Assembly (NCBI GenBank): GCA_963666875.2
Contig: CAXXPU010000020.1
Coordinates: 38,655 to 102,654 of the forward strand
DNA length: 64,000 nucleotides
Source: G963662655 sp963666875
GTDB lineage: Bacteria > Cloacimonadota > Cloacimonadia > Cloacimonadales > JAIOQZ01
Direction of reading: 5' to 3'
Positions 1-9,882 of the stretch are shown one piece after another (within the stretch, counting starts at the first letter, position 1; the number at the start of each line of letters is the position of its first letter). The notes beneath the pieces are model-generated. The model ran no database searches. It was not told where the DNA came from and saw nothing but the letters and a program-made list of their open reading frames with translations. A program made the translations under genes and the position numbers.

Positions 1-35
1 CGCTCGAGCGCGATCTGTTTCTGTGATTTTTTCAT
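1..35 (-). CDS. N-terminus of a gene running off the left edge
   Basis: On the minus strand an ATG at 35-33 opens a reading frame MKKSQKQIALE that continues off the window. It is preceded by a GAGG element followed by an A-rich spacer, a plausible ribosome binding site. Only eleven codons are visible, so no function can be given. The gene would be divergent from the gingipain-like gene at 409. Confidence 0.4.
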   Translation of the reverse strand, partial: MKKSQKQIALE

Positions 36-145
36 CTTTTTTTTACCTCGCTGGATAAGTTATTGATTGTTGTGCAATTCGTCAAATGAAATCGCGAGGA
101 GATGCAGACGGAAATCCTTCAACTCCTTCCCCCGCTTTCTGTCTC

Positions 146-273
146 TGTTGCAGGGACAATCCTCTGTGGTCGCCATTTGCATGGGACGGCAAACTCGCAC
201 ACACGCGTTTCGATTGATGCGACGGGCTTCTCTTTTCCCGGGATGGGCAGGCACAGAGACCTGCCCCTACAAC
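146..273. repeat. Imperfect inverted-repeat element, GTAGGGGCAGG family (degenerate copy)
   Basis: The right arm (245-273) contains GGGCAGGCACAGAGACC and ends CTGCCCCTACAAC. The left arm (146-173) is a decayed inverted copy. Better preserved copies lie at 6974-7083 and 56930-57036. The rest of 36-408 holds only the two divergent leaders and no other recognisable gene. Confidence 0.6.
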
Positions 274-408
274 GGGTCGCGCTTGCCCACAGCCTTGATC
301 AAGGGCATAAATCATGAAAACCACTCGACTTTCGGAATACTTCTTGCAGATTTAGGTGTAACTGGATATTATGGCGTTCAAGATTCAACTCTGAAAAAAG
401 GATGTAAA

Positions 409-3400
409 ATGAAACGAGCAGGATTCATTTTCGCATTGGTTGCGCTCGGTATGCTTTTCGCGCAATCGATCGATTTCACGCCGGAAGAGACGGCCTTCGC
501 GGTCGTTTCCGATATGCCCGGCAAGCTTGATATACGACTGGAGATCGATGCGATGAACATCGGTGAAATTACGATCGAAGGATCGAAGTACAACACGATA
601 TCGATCGGCGACTGGGGACGATTGACAAAGGAAGGATACCCGGCACTGCCGCAGTTCGGCAAGCGGATCGCGGTACCGGCGAAGGCGTCTGTCTCGATCG
701 AGATGACCAACGTCAAGCGGCGCGTAATTCAGAATATCACGCCATTCCCGGCGCAGCCTCCCGCGATCGACGAAGTGGGCGCCAAGTCACCGCCGTTCAC
801 GGTTAACCGAAGCTATTACGATCACGGCGGTGTTTATCCCGAGCAGAGCGCATGGGAACAAGAGCGCGGCACGGTTCGCAGTGTGGAGATGGCGTTGATC
901 CGGTTCGCGCCGGTATCGTGGGATGCTTCGACAAGAGAGCTCACCGTAATCGAATCCTGCGATATCGCGATACACTATTCCACAGGCACTATATACGACG
1001 AGCGGCTCCACAGCAGGTGGTTCGATTCGCTTTTTTATCAGCGGGTACTGAACAGGAACCAGCTTTCTCCGGCATCAAGCAATACACGCAGTCGCGACAC
1101 CGGCTGCGACCTCTTGATCGTCACCAGCTACGAAATGGAAGAGGCGGCGGAGCTGCTGCGCGCGTGGAAGCAGAAGATGGGCTACATTACCGATGTCGCC
1201 TACATCGAGGACATCGACAACCTCGAGAATTACCTCGAAGAGGTATACGACACCTGGGATATTCCGCCCTCGTTCGCCATCTTCCTCGGCGATGCGGAAA
1301 TCATCGATTGCGATCACGTAAACAGCGCCATCAGCTATGACAATGTCGGAACCGACTTGACCTACTTCTGCATGGATGGCTACAACGACTATTATCCCGA
1401 CATCGCTTCAGGAAGAGTTTCTGTGGACACTGCTGAGCAGGCAATGACCGTGGTCGGGAAAATGATACAGTACGAAGCCGATCCGCCGGAACTCGCATCC
1501 TTCTACGAAAGCGCCACTGTCTGCGCGTACTTCCAGGATGACAGCGACAACGGCTGGATCGACGGATACGAGGATCGACGATTCGTGAAGACCTCGGAAG
1601 AAGTTCGCGACTGGATGCTGGACGAAGGCTATACGGTCGAGCGAATATACTGCACACCCAGCGATCGGGTTCCCACCAATTACAACGACGGCTACTATGC
1701 CAACGGCGAACCGCTACCCGACGAACTATTGCGCGAAAACGGCTTCCAGTGGGACGGCGACGACGCCGATATCGCCAATGCGATCAACGATGGCGTGTTC
1801 ATCGTGAATCATCGCGATCACGGTATCTCGCGGAACTACACCTACGAAAGCGGTAGCGACCCTTCCTTCGACGGCTGGGGCGATCCGTACTTCGATTCCT
1901 GGCAGGTACAGGCGCTGCATAACGGAAACTTACTACCTTTCGTTTTCAGCATCAACTGCCAGACCGGCTGGTTCGACGGCGAAACAGACTACGACCCGAG
2001 CAAAAGCTACGAAAGCTTCTGCGAGGAATTCATCCGCAACGAAAACGGCGGCGCGGTCGGCGCATATGGCGCAAGCCGCTCCTCGCTCAGTGGTTACAAC
2101 GACTACTTCGTGCGCGGGTATTTCGACTCCATGTGGGAACACTTCATGCCAAACTACCAGTACATGGAATCGGGCGGCTCGACGACCCTGATGATGATCA
2201 CGGGGTTGATGGCGATGGAGGAATTCTGGGAGCAGGATAACTACTCGGAATACGAATTCTACATTTTCCACAACTTCTGCGATCCCACCCTGCGTATCTG
2301 GCGTCAGCAACCGGAGGAACTTGCCGTTGAACACCCGTCAACGCTCGAACTCACTGCTGTCAACATCCCGATCACTGTATCGGAGGTCGGCGGTATCGCG
2401 ACTTGTATCTTCGACGATGCGATCGTCGGACGCGCTGAAATCACGGAGAATTCTTTCACACTCACACTCGACGAAGCCATCGAATTCCCCGGCACCGCAA
2501 CGGTGACCGTCAATATCCGCGACAACTTGATCTATGAAGGCGAAATCGAATTTATCCAGCCCTCGGCCGGATTCGTACTCATCGATAGCCTGATCGTCAG
2601 CGATATAAGCGGAAACGACGACGGAGAATGGGACGCCGGCGAGGAATTGAATCTCCAGTTCTTCTACCGCAACGCAGGCACCCTGGCAAGCGATCCTGTA
2701 ACCGCGGTCATTTCACCGGACGAATTCATCGATCTGGACATCGAATCGATGCAGATCGACGAAACCGTGCCGGGTGAAATCGGGTTCTTCGAAACAACCG
2801 GTACGCTTTCGATGCAGTGCGACGACGGACAGAATGTCATCATTACGATAACCATCGAGAACGACACGGGAACATTCGAGCACCAGTATGAAATTCCGGC
2901 GGTATTCCTGCCCAAGCTGGTCTGCGAGACCGATTCGGTCTATACGCAGCTCGATCAACCGAGCCAGTCGCAAATACCCGTCACACTCGAGAATATCGGC
3001 GCTGCGCCTCTGGAAATCGAGGTTATCAACTACAGCAATCAAGCAGCCGACCTTACCGCGTCGGACGCATACATCATGGCTCCATCAACCGCGGGATTCG
3101 ACAACCTGAACGAAATGACCATCATGCTCTGGTTCAACATTCCAGACGGGTTCACGCCGGGTTACCTTCTGTATAAGGGCGAAAGCTTCATCAACCGCAG
3201 CTTCCAGATCGCTCTGCCGAACATGAATTCGCTCAACTACGCGGTTCTGACATCAACCGGGGTAAATGCATCGCGCAATCTGGCCTACAATTTCGAAGCC
3301 GACCACTGGTACCATTTCGCGGTGACGGTGTCGGAAGACGGCATGAAATCCTATCTGGACGGAATCCTGATGGGCGAAGACGAATTCACGCCGCCGATAC

Positions 3401-4164
3401 GATACAACGAAGACGCATTCTTCTTCGGATGCGCGATGAACGGCGTGTATGAGTTCAACGGCTATATGGACGGACTGACTTTCTTCTCACGTGAACTAAG
3501 CGCAGTGGAAATCGTCGAGAAAAGCTGCCTAATCCTTCCGAATCAGGAGATCGGACTGATCGGGTACTACCCGTTCGACGAAGATACCGGATCGATGAAC
3601 GTGGTGACCGGCGTCGAGGGAACGCTGGTCGGTGACACGACATTCGATACCGTTGGCGCACCGATCTCGACCTGGCTCTATTGCAATCCATCGACCATCG
3701 AGATTCCCGGATACAGCAATGTCGAACTGTATCTGAACTTCATGCCGGAAGCCTATCAGGCGGGACTCTACGAGTCGCACATCGAGCTGCGCAGCAATTC
3801 GAGTTACGAATCGTCGATTGATATTCCCGTCACACTCTATTATACCTACTATTCGATCGGGGACGAGCCGCAGCCGGAGCAGGATTTCCAGATCAGTCTG
3901 CTGTCGAATCCGTTCACGCCGGGTATTCGGGCGGGTGGATTCCGGTTCGATCTTCCCGAACCGATGAACGTCGAGATAACATTGTACAACATCAAAGGAC
4001 AACGTGTGCGCAAGCTCGTATCGGAACTGAAACCACAGGGAACACACAGTGTCACCTGGGACGGATGCGACCAGGCAGGCAAGAACGTCGGTTCCGGTGT
4101 CTATCTCGCCAGAATCGTTGCCGGAAAGCACAGGGCAACGCGTAAGATGATGCTTATCAGATAA
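409..4164 (+). CDS. Exported gingipain-like (family C25) cysteine peptidase with LamG and FlgD-like sorting tail
   Basis: A 1251-residue protein. The ATG at 409 is chosen over upstream in-frame codons because AAGGA precedes it and it begins a signal peptide (MKRAGFIFALVALGMLFAQS). The C25 catalytic dyad is visible: His471 in the NHRDHG stretch and Cys517 in SINCQTG, in gingipain-like order and spacing. Ig-like regions follow, then a concanavalin/LamG-type domain at about 900-1050 (MLWFN, HWYHFAVT, YMDGLTFFSREL). The last 90 residues resemble the FlgD-like tail (YNIKGQRVRKL, VTWDG, GSGVYLARI), which in this superphylum directs export or surface attachment. It probably degrades extracellular protein. 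The substrate cannot be read from sequence. Its leader lacks the TTGACA box seen at other exported genes. Confidence 0.88.
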   Translation: MKRAGFIFALVALGMLFAQSIDFTPEETAFAVVSDMPGKLDIRLEIDAMNIGEITIEGSKYNTISIGDWGRLTKEGYPALPQFGKRIAVPAKASVSIEMTNVKRRVIQNITPFPAQPPAIDEVGAKSPPFTVNRSYYDHGGVYPEQSAWEQERGTVRSVEMALIRFAPVSWDASTRELTVIESCDIAIHYSTGTIYDERLHSRWFDSLFYQRVLNRNQLSPASSNTRSRDTGCDLLIVTSYEMEEAAELLRAWKQKMGYITDVAYIEDIDNLENYLEEVYDTWDIPPSFAIFLGDAEIIDCDHVNSAISYDNVGTDLTYFCMDGYNDYYPDIASGRVSVDTAEQAMTVVGKMIQYEADPPELASFYESATVCAYFQDDSDNGWIDGYEDRRFVKTSEEVRDWMLDEGYTVERIYCTPSDRVPTNYNDGYYANGEPLPDELLRENGFQWDGDDADIANAINDGVFIVNHRDHGISRNYTYESGSDPSFDGWGDPYFDSWQVQALHNGNLLPFVFSINCQTGWFDGETDYDPSKSYESFCEEFIRNENGGAVGAYGASRSSLSGYNDYFVRGYFDSMWEHFMPNYQYMESGGSTTLMMITGLMAMEEFWEQDNYSEYEFYIFHNFCDPTLRIWRQQPEELAVEHPSTLELTAVNIPITVSEVGGIATCIFDDAIVGRAEITENSFTLTLDEAIEFPGTATVTVNIRDNLIYEGEIEFIQPSAGFVLIDSLIVSDISGNDDGEWDAGEELNLQFFYRNAGTLASDPVTAVISPDEFIDLDIESMQIDETVPGEIGFFETTGTLSMQCDDGQNVIITITIENDTGTFEHQYEIPAVFLPKLVCETDSVYTQLDQPSQSQIPVTLENIGAAPLEIEVINYSNQAADLTASDAYIMAPSTAGFDNLNEMTIMLWFNIPDGFTPGYLLYKGESFINRSFQIALPNMNSLNYAVLTSTGVNASRNLAYNFEADHWYHFAVTVSEDGMKSYLDGILMGEDEFTPPIRYNEDAFFFGCAMNGVYEFNGYMDGLTFFSRELSAVEIVEKSCLILPNQEIGLIGYYPFDEDTGSMNVVTGVEGTLVGDTTFDTVGAPISTWLYCNPSTIEIPGYSNVELYLNFMPEAYQAGLYESHIELRSNSSYESSIDIPVTLYYTYYSIGDEPQPEQDFQISLLSNPFTPGIRAGGFRFDLPEPMNVEITLYNIKGQRVRKLVSELKPQGTHSVTWDGCDQAGKNVGSGVYLARIVAGKHRATRKMMLIR

Positions 4165-4180
4165 AACGAAAGAGGTACCT

Positions 4181-5512
4181 ATGAAAGAACTTATCAGGGA
4201 AAATCTTCTCAAGATCATTCACGACTACCCGGATCTGAAATTCGATTTCGAATACAGAATCTGGCAGACGGATTTCCTGCGCTTCTTTCGAAGCCAGATA
4301 AACTACAATATCTCGAACCGGATCAGTCGGCTGAGCGCTACGATCCACAAGGGGAAACGCTCCTACGGATTCGGCATCATCGATCCCGACCTGCGTAAGA
4401 TCCGCCAGCATGTGATAGACGCGCTGGAGATCATCGACAAGCTTCCGCCCGATCCCGATTTCAACGATCTCGAGGACAATACCGAGACCGTCGATGTGAT
4501 CGAAAAAGAGAGTAACATCGAGACACTTCCGCTCGAGAAGAAAATCGACATTCTCGAAACGGTTTCCAAAGCGATCGAACCGCATGGATTCCGCATCTAC
4601 GGCACTTTTATCTGCAACCACATCGAGGATCTCATCATCAACAGCAACGGATTGGACAAGCGCTCCGTACTCAGCCCGATCATGCTGGAACTGAAGGCAG
4701 TTTCCGACAAGAACGACGTGACCGTACTCCAGTCGTTCGGCGGTGAAGATTTCTCTCTGTTCAATCGGGATAAATTCATCGAGAAAATGGTAATGAAGGT
4801 CCAGGCAGCGGAAAACGATATCGTGGATGTCGAGTCGGGCGAATACGAAGTGGTGCTCGCGCCGCGCGTCATCGGCGAATTGATCTCATACCTTTCGTAC
4901 GGTATGTCCGCCGGAGCGCTCGACATGAAGCGTTCTTTCTTCGAAGGCAAGCTCGACCAGAAGATATTCCCAGAATCGATTACCCTGCGCGACGATCCCG
5001 ACTATCCGGGGCTGATTCGCTACGCCTACAATCACGACGGCCACATCTACAAGACGGTCACGTTGATCGAGAAGGGCGTGTTCAAGAACTTCTTCGTCGA
5101 TAACTACTACGGACGCAAGATGAACATGGAGAAGAACGGCGCCGGCGGGCTCTGCATCGTGCTGGAGCCGGGCGATGAAACCCTGGAAGATCTGATAAAG
5201 CCGATCAAGCGCGGTCTGTACATCTCCAGCCTGCACTACATGAACTTCATCAACCCCAAGGAAACCTCCGTGACCGGACTGACCCGCGACGGAACTTTCC
5301 TGATCGAAGACGGTAGGATCACGCGGGTGGTCAACAACCTGCGCTTCACACAGCGCATCGCCGAGATCGTGGAGCGTATCACCGGCATCGAAAACGTGAA
5401 CTCCGTGGTTCCCTTCTCGGGCAACTACGAGGACTTCGGGATCGATACCGTCAGCATGCCGCACGTGCGGGTTAACGGATTTAAAATCAGTTCCTCGACG
5501 GAAACGATATAA
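4181..5512 (+). CDS. TldD/PmbA-family metalloprotease homologue, TldE-like subunit
   Basis: This 443-residue protein starts at an ATG behind AGAGG, 16 nt after the protease gene. It has the PmbA_TldD fold signatures: an N-terminal domain with the FGIIDPD stretch and a C-terminal domain with TLIEKGVFKNFFVDNYYGRK and TSVTGLTRDGTFLIEDGR. It lacks the HExxxH zinc motif carried by the next gene, which is typical of the TldE partner. In E. coli TldD-TldE is a heterodimeric protease that degrades unfolded peptides and matures microcin B17. The adjacent pair indicates the same complex here. The symbol is withheld because TldE and PmbA naming varies. Confidence 0.85.
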   Translation: MKELIRENLLKIIHDYPDLKFDFEYRIWQTDFLRFFRSQINYNISNRISRLSATIHKGKRSYGFGIIDPDLRKIRQHVIDALEIIDKLPPDPDFNDLEDNTETVDVIEKESNIETLPLEKKIDILETVSKAIEPHGFRIYGTFICNHIEDLIINSNGLDKRSVLSPIMLELKAVSDKNDVTVLQSFGGEDFSLFNRDKFIEKMVMKVQAAENDIVDVESGEYEVVLAPRVIGELISYLSYGMSAGALDMKRSFFEGKLDQKIFPESITLRDDPDYPGLIRYAYNHDGHIYKTVTLIEKGVFKNFFVDNYYGRKMNMEKNGAGGLCIVLEPGDETLEDLIKPIKRGLYISSLHYMNFINPKETSVTGLTRDGTFLIEDGRITRVVNNLRFTQRIAEIVERITGIENVNSVVPFSGNYEDFGIDTVSMPHVRVNGFKISSSTETI

Positions 5513-5521
5513 GGAGCTATC

Positions 5522-6961
5522 ATGAAAAAAATCGTACTTGATATTATCAATCGTCTAAATATCCCGTCGATAACCTTCGCCGACGTGCGTCTGACCGTGA
5601 CCGATTCGCAGGTCATCTATTTCCGAAAGGGCGAATTGAAGCGCTTCGCGTCCGAGATGGACTCACTCACATTGGGCGTGCGGGTTCTCGTAGATGGCTG
5701 CTGGGGATTCGCCGGTACTACGGAGCTGAGCCATTCCGCCACCGAACGCATGATCAAACAGGCCATCGCCAACGCGAAACACGGAAGCAGGTTCCGCAAA
5801 GAGAAGATCGCGTTTCCCGCCATCGAACCCTTCTCCGGAAGCTATATCTTCAAGCCGAAGGAAGACCCGTTCCTGATGCCGGACGAAGAGAAGATCGCCT
5901 ACATGGAAAACATCGCGAAGAAGATGACCGGCAACGAGAAGATCGTCCAGTCGTCCGCGTCGGTGGTGTTCCACAGACAATACAAGATCTACGCGAATTC
6001 GGAAGGAACCCTCACCGACTCGCTCGTCTATGACACCCTTCCCACGATCATGGTGCTCGCCTCGGATGGCAAAGGCGTCTATTCACGCACCTACCCCGGT
6101 CACATGACCGCACGGCGCGGAGGCTTCGAAGCACTGCGTAACTGCGAACTGGAGAAGAACGCCGAGATGATCATGGAGGAAGCCATCGCGCTTCTGACCG
6201 CACCGACTGTCGAGGAAGATTTTGCCGACATCATCATCGGAAGCGGACATCTGGCTCTGCAATTGCACGAATCGGTGGGACACGCCACCGAGGCCGACCG
6301 TATCTTCGGAATGGAGATATCCTACGCCGGCAAGACCTTTATCAAGCCGGAAATGCTCGGGAAATTCCGCTACGGATCCGACATCGTGAACATCTACAGC
6401 GACAGCACCGACCCACGCGGCATCGGATATCATCTTGTCGATGACGAGGGTGTGCCCGGTCGCAAAGTCGATATCGTGAAGAACGGTATCCTGGTCGATC
6501 AGCAGACCTCCCGCGAGATCGCCCCCAAGCTTGGACTCGAGCCAAGTTCCAACATGATGGCGACTCACGGCAACGACTTCCCGCTGATCCGCATGACAAA
6601 CTTCTGTCTGGCGCCGGGTCATGGATCGCTCGACGAGATGATCAAGGACACCGAAAAGGGCTACTACATCGACTACACGAAGACCTGGTCCATCGACGAC
6701 AACCGCAACAACTTCCAGTTCACCACCGAGATCGGCTGGCGAATCGAGAACGGCGAGATCAGGGAAATCGTCAAGGAACCAACCTATTACGGCATCACAC
6801 CGAGGTTCTGGGGCTCCTGCGACCGTATCTGCGGAGAAGAGGAGTGGACGTTCCACGGAACCTTTAATTGCGGCAAAGGAGAGCCCGGACAGGCGATGCA
6901 CCTCTCGCACGGCGTCGCACCGGCACGGTTCAAGAATGTGAAGGTTGGTATAAAGGCTTAA
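5522..6961 (+). CDS. tldD: TldD metalloprotease, catalytic subunit
   Basis: A 479-residue protein starting 9 nt after the TldE-like gene behind AAGGAG, clearly co-transcribed. Residues 249-254 are HESVGH, the HExxxH zinc-binding and catalytic motif of TldD. The N-terminal segment (FADVRLTVTDSQVIYFRKGE) and the C-terminal GSCDRICGEEEW and FNCGKGEPGQAMHLSHGVAP blocks are also characteristic. It should be cytoplasmic and act on extended peptides threaded into the TldD/E cavity. No transferred-peptide (microcin-like) precursor is visible nearby, so a general peptide-clearance role is as likely as a maturation role. Confidence 0.92.
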   Translation: MKKIVLDIINRLNIPSITFADVRLTVTDSQVIYFRKGELKRFASEMDSLTLGVRVLVDGCWGFAGTTELSHSATERMIKQAIANAKHGSRFRKEKIAFPAIEPFSGSYIFKPKEDPFLMPDEEKIAYMENIAKKMTGNEKIVQSSASVVFHRQYKIYANSEGTLTDSLVYDTLPTIMVLASDGKGVYSRTYPGHMTARRGGFEALRNCELEKNAEMIMEEAIALLTAPTVEEDFADIIIGSGHLALQLHESVGHATEADRIFGMEISYAGKTFIKPEMLGKFRYGSDIVNIYSDSTDPRGIGYHLVDDEGVPGRKVDIVKNGILVDQQTSREIAPKLGLEPSSNMMATHGNDFPLIRMTNFCLAPGHGSLDEMIKDTEKGYYIDYTKTWSIDDNRNNFQFTTEIGWRIENGEIREIVKEPTYYGITPRFWGSCDRICGEEEWTFHGTFNCGKGEPGQAMHLSHGVAPARFKNVKVGIKA

Positions 6962-6973
6962 CTCTCTATTGTA

Positions 6974-7083
6974 TTGTAGGGGCAGGTCCCTGTGCCTGCC
7001 CTCCCCATTCTCTCCCCATTCGTTGAGTACCACGTCAATCCCAGAGAAAGAAAAAGGGCAGGCACAGGGACCTGCCCCTACAA
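6974..7083. repeat. Foldback repeat, GTAGGGGCAGG family (best preserved copy)
   Basis: The arms 6974-7002 and 7055-7083 are near-perfect inverted copies (TTGTAGGGGCAGGTCCCTGT against its complement). They are separated by about 52 bp that include TCTCCCCATTCGTTGAG. The element lies between convergent genes, where the hairpin could also stop transcription. The copy at 56930-57036 shares the internal motif in opposite orientation. Confidence 0.8.
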
Positions 7084-7130
7084 GAAAAAAATCACCCACC
7101 GAAAAGGCAAAGGGAGTCGCGTGAGAGCCT

Positions 7131-8309
7131 TTACAGCAGCCCTACCTCTTTTCCGACCAGATAAAACTTCTCCAGCGCGAAATCGAGCTGCTCTCTGGTG
7201 TGCGTCGCCATGAAGCTGCACCGGATGAGGGTGTCGTTGGGCGCGACGGCCGGCGGGATCACCGGGTTGATGAAGACGCCTTCTTCGTCGAGCCGCTTCC
7301 AGATCTGGAACGCGGTCATCATCTCGCCCACGTGCAGCGGGATCACCGGCGTATTGGAGGTGCCGGTATCGTAGCCCATCTCCTTGAACGACTTCAGCAT
7401 GTAGTTGGTGTTTTCCCAGAGCTTTTCGATTCGCTCCGGCTCCTGTTCGATGATGTCGATTGCCGCAAGCACGGACGCCGCGGAAGCAGGCGGTAGCGAC
7501 GCGCTGAAGATGAGTGCGCGCGAAAAATGCTTCAGATAGTGGATAATCTCTTCGTCCGCTGCGATGAATCCGCCCACGGATGCCAGCGACTTACTGAAGG
7601 TGCCCATGATGATCTCGGTGTCATCGACCGCGTCGAAGTACTTCGCGCAGCCGGCGCCGCTTTTGTGCAGCACGCCCAGCGAGTGGGCTTCATCGATCAT
7701 CAGACCGAAATTGTATTTCTTCTTCAGCTCGAGGATGTGCGGAATGTCCGCGATATCGCCTTCCATGCTGAAGATGCCGTCAACCACGATCAGCGAATTT
7801 GCGCCTTCCGTTTTCTGCAGGGTCTTCTCCAGACTTTCGATGTCGTTGTGGTTGTAGCGGAGCATCTTGCCCATCGAGAGCCGGCAGCCGTCGATGATGG
7901 AGGCGTGGTCGAGTTTGTCGGTGACGATGAATTCGCCCTTGTTGACGATGGCCGAGATCGCGCCCACGTTCGCCTGATATCCGGTGGCGAAGACCAGCGC
8001 GGCCTCCTTTCCGACGAATTGTGCGAGCCGTCTTTCCAACTCGATGTGGATGTCCAGCGTGCCGTTGAGGAATCTGGAACCGGCACATCCGGAGCCGTAT
8101 TTTTCAAGGGCGTCCTGTGCCGCCTTTTTGACGTTCGGATGCGTGGTCAGTCCCAGGTAGCTGTTGGATCCCATCATCAGCATTTTCTTGCCGTTGACCA
8201 GCACCTCGGTCTCCTGTTCGGTGGAGATCACGCGGAAATAGGGATAGTATCCCAGCGCCATCACTTCCCTGGCGCGGGTGAAATTGCGGCATTTGTCGAT
8301 AATACTCAT
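7131..8309 (-). CDS. Alpha-oxoamine synthase, probably serine palmitoyltransferase-like
   Basis: A 392-residue fold-type I PLP enzyme. It has the family blocks MGSNSYLGLTTHP, YGSGCAGSRFLNGT, the aspartate block DEAHSLGVLH and the PLP-lysine block GTFSKSLAS. The N-terminal ALGYYPYFRVIS and the CAGSRFLNGT block recall bacterial serine palmitoyltransferases of Bacteroidetes more than BioF or Kbl (for example DEAHS rather than DDAHG). It would condense an acyl-CoA with an amino acid, the first step of sphingoid base synthesis. It is the last gene of a minus-strand operon, 15 nt after the permease gene. BioF or 2-amino-3-ketobutyrate ligase remain alternatives. No biotin or threonine-catabolism gene is adjacent. 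Confidence 0.8.
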   Translation of the reverse strand: MSIIDKCRNFTRAREVMALGYYPYFRVISTEQETEVLVNGKKMLMMGSNSYLGLTTHPNVKKAAQDALEKYGSGCAGSRFLNGTLDIHIELERRLAQFVGKEAALVFATGYQANVGAISAIVNKGEFIVTDKLDHASIIDGCRLSMGKMLRYNHNDIESLEKTLQKTEGANSLIVVDGIFSMEGDIADIPHILELKKKYNFGLMIDEAHSLGVLHKSGAGCAKYFDAVDDTEIIMGTFSKSLASVGGFIAADEEIIHYLKHFSRALIFSASLPPASAASVLAAIDIIEQEPERIEKLWENTNYMLKSFKEMGYDTGTSNTPVIPLHVGEMMTAFQIWKRLDEEGVFINPVIPPAVAPNDTLIRCSFMATHTREQLDFALEKFYLVGKEVGLL

Positions 8310-8324
8310 TGTATATCCATTATA

Positions 8325-9392
8325 TTAGATGATTTCGAATTCCTTGAGATTCCTGTACATGACCATCACCAGACCCCGTACGAGAAAGACAACGGGTACC
8401 GAGAGGAACATTCCAAGTATTCCAAACAGGTAGCCACCGGCAATAACTGTCAACATGATAATTAACGGGTGCATCTCCGTTTTGTTTCCAATCACAATGG
8501 GATAGATGAAATTGTTGTCCAGCACCTGGACCAGCGCCATGCCTCCGGCGACCCACAGGATCATCACGGGATTCTGCCCGGATATCAGCACGGACGACAC
8601 CGCCAGTATTGTTCCGATCCAGGGACCGAAGTAGGGAATGGCGTTGGCGAAACCGGCGATGATGCCGATCAGCAGTGAGTATTGAACTCCCAGCGCCGTC
8701 AGCACGATGGTGGCGAGAATGCCCACGATGATGATCTCGATCAGTAGTGCGCGCATATAGGTTCCGATGATGTCGTCGATCTTCTCCAGCATGATGATGG
8801 TCAGCTCGAAATAACGGTTGGGGATGATCTTCAGGAACCAGCTTTTGATCGATTCCTCGTCCTTGAGCAGGAAGAATCCCACGATGGGGATGGCGACGAT
8901 GAACGACATCAGCGTGATGAATACGCGCACGATGTCGCCGAGATTGGAGAGCAGCCCGGTCGTCTGTTTCTCGACATAGCCGATAATTTTTTCCTGAACC
9001 TGATCCATCGGAATGCCGAGTTTGTTTTCTATTTTTCCGAAGAAATTGTCGATATACTCGAATATCTTAAGCCGCGAAAGGCCAGGTTCGTCCTGCTGCA
9101 TGAAGTCCTTCAGCGATGCGCCGATTTCCTGCGCCTGTTCGATCACGACCGGTATCAGAAACCACACACCGGCAAAGATGATCAGAACGAAGAGAGAATA
9201 GACGATGATGATGGCGACAAGACGATTAATCCTCCAGCTCTCCAGCATGGTGGTCAGCGGTTTGAGCAGATAGGCGAAGATGACACCCGCGATCAGGTAG
9301 GAAAAGACGCGTGCGTAGAAGAGGATTCCGAGAACGATCAGAATCAGCATGAAGCCGTAGAAAACCAGCCGAAGCGCTTTATTCCTTTTCAT
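8325..9392 (-). CDS. AI-2E family transporter (PF01594-type permease)
   Basis: A 355-residue polytopic membrane protein with the pattern of the AI-2E/PerM family: two N-terminal helices (FYGFMLILIVLGILFYARVF and IAGVIFAYLLKPL), a central soluble or amphipathic segment, and the conserved late block GFANAIPYFGPWIGTI. The ATG at 9392 is preferred over an in-frame start 66 bases upstream, since it begins MKRNKALRL and overlaps the preceding gene by 14 bases as in translationally coupled operons. Family members move varied small molecules or ions. The substrate cannot be assigned here. Confidence 0.85.
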   Translation of the reverse strand: MKRNKALRLVFYGFMLILIVLGILFYARVFSYLIAGVIFAYLLKPLTTMLESWRINRLVAIIIVYSLFVLIIFAGVWFLIPVVIEQAQEIGASLKDFMQQDEPGLSRLKIFEYIDNFFGKIENKLGIPMDQVQEKIIGYVEKQTTGLLSNLGDIVRVFITLMSFIVAIPIVGFFLLKDEESIKSWFLKIIPNRYFELTIIMLEKIDDIIGTYMRALLIEIIIVGILATIVLTALGVQYSLLIGIIAGFANAIPYFGPWIGTILAVSSVLISGQNPVMILWVAGGMALVQVLDNNFIYPIVIGNKTEMHPLIIMLTVIAGGYLFGILGMFLSVPVVFLVRGLVMVMYRNLKEFEII

Positions 9393-9873
9393 GAATATAT
9401 CCGCGCAGTTTTGAATTGGTATCGACGAGGCTCTCGCTGAGCCGCTTGCCAAGTTCATACACGATCTTGACTCCGATGCGGGGGTATTTTCCGATCAGAT
9501 CCTTGAAATCGACCTTCGAGACAGCAAGCAGAACAGATTCTTCCGCGGCGAAAGCGGTTGCGGTCCGGTTGGTATCGATGAAGAGCCCGATCTCGCCGAA
9601 GAAGGATTTCGGCGTCAATTCCGCGAGCTTGATCGGCTCTTTTTCATCTGTTTCAAGCACGATATCGATCTTGCCTTCTTTCACGATGTAGAGCACCGCA
9701 TGCGGATAGCCCTCGCGGAATACCACCTCCCCCGGTTTGAATTCTCTTCGATGGAGCAGGCGCGAGAAGGTTTTCAGTTCGAAGAAGTCCAGTCGTTTGA
9801 GGAAGGCGATCTCGCGCAGGAAGCTCGATTCGAGCTTGTTGCCTTCTTTGTCTTTCGTCTTGAAAAGTCCCAT
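9379..9873 (-). CDS. Cyclic-nucleotide-binding domain protein (no effector domain)
   Basis: A 164-residue protein made almost entirely of a Crp/cAMP-binding beta-roll (residues about 25-140). It contains FKPGEVVFREGYPHAVLYIV, a KSFFGEIGLF phosphate-binding cassette and NRTATAFAAEESVLLAV. There is no C-terminal helix-turn-helix, so it is not a Crp-type regulator. Such stand-alone domains may act as ligand-sensing partners. The frame overlaps the permease downstream by 14 bases and follows the membrane protein upstream by 9 bases, so it may regulate one of its operon neighbours. That role is inference. Confidence 0.85.
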   Translation of the reverse strand: MGLFKTKDKEGNKLESSFLREIAFLKRLDFFELKTFSRLLHRREFKPGEVVFREGYPHAVLYIVKEGKIDIVLETDEKEPIKLAELTPKSFFGEIGLFIDTNRTATAFAAEESVLLAVSKVDFKDLIGKYPRIGVKIVYELGKRLSESLVDTNSKLRGYIHEKE

Positions 9874-9882
9874 AACTACCCC

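Noticed and set aside
67..408. Extended N-terminus of the gingipain-like gene
   Set aside because: The extension crosses an inverted repeat and lacks a signal peptide; the ATG at 409 has both a ribosome site and signal peptide.
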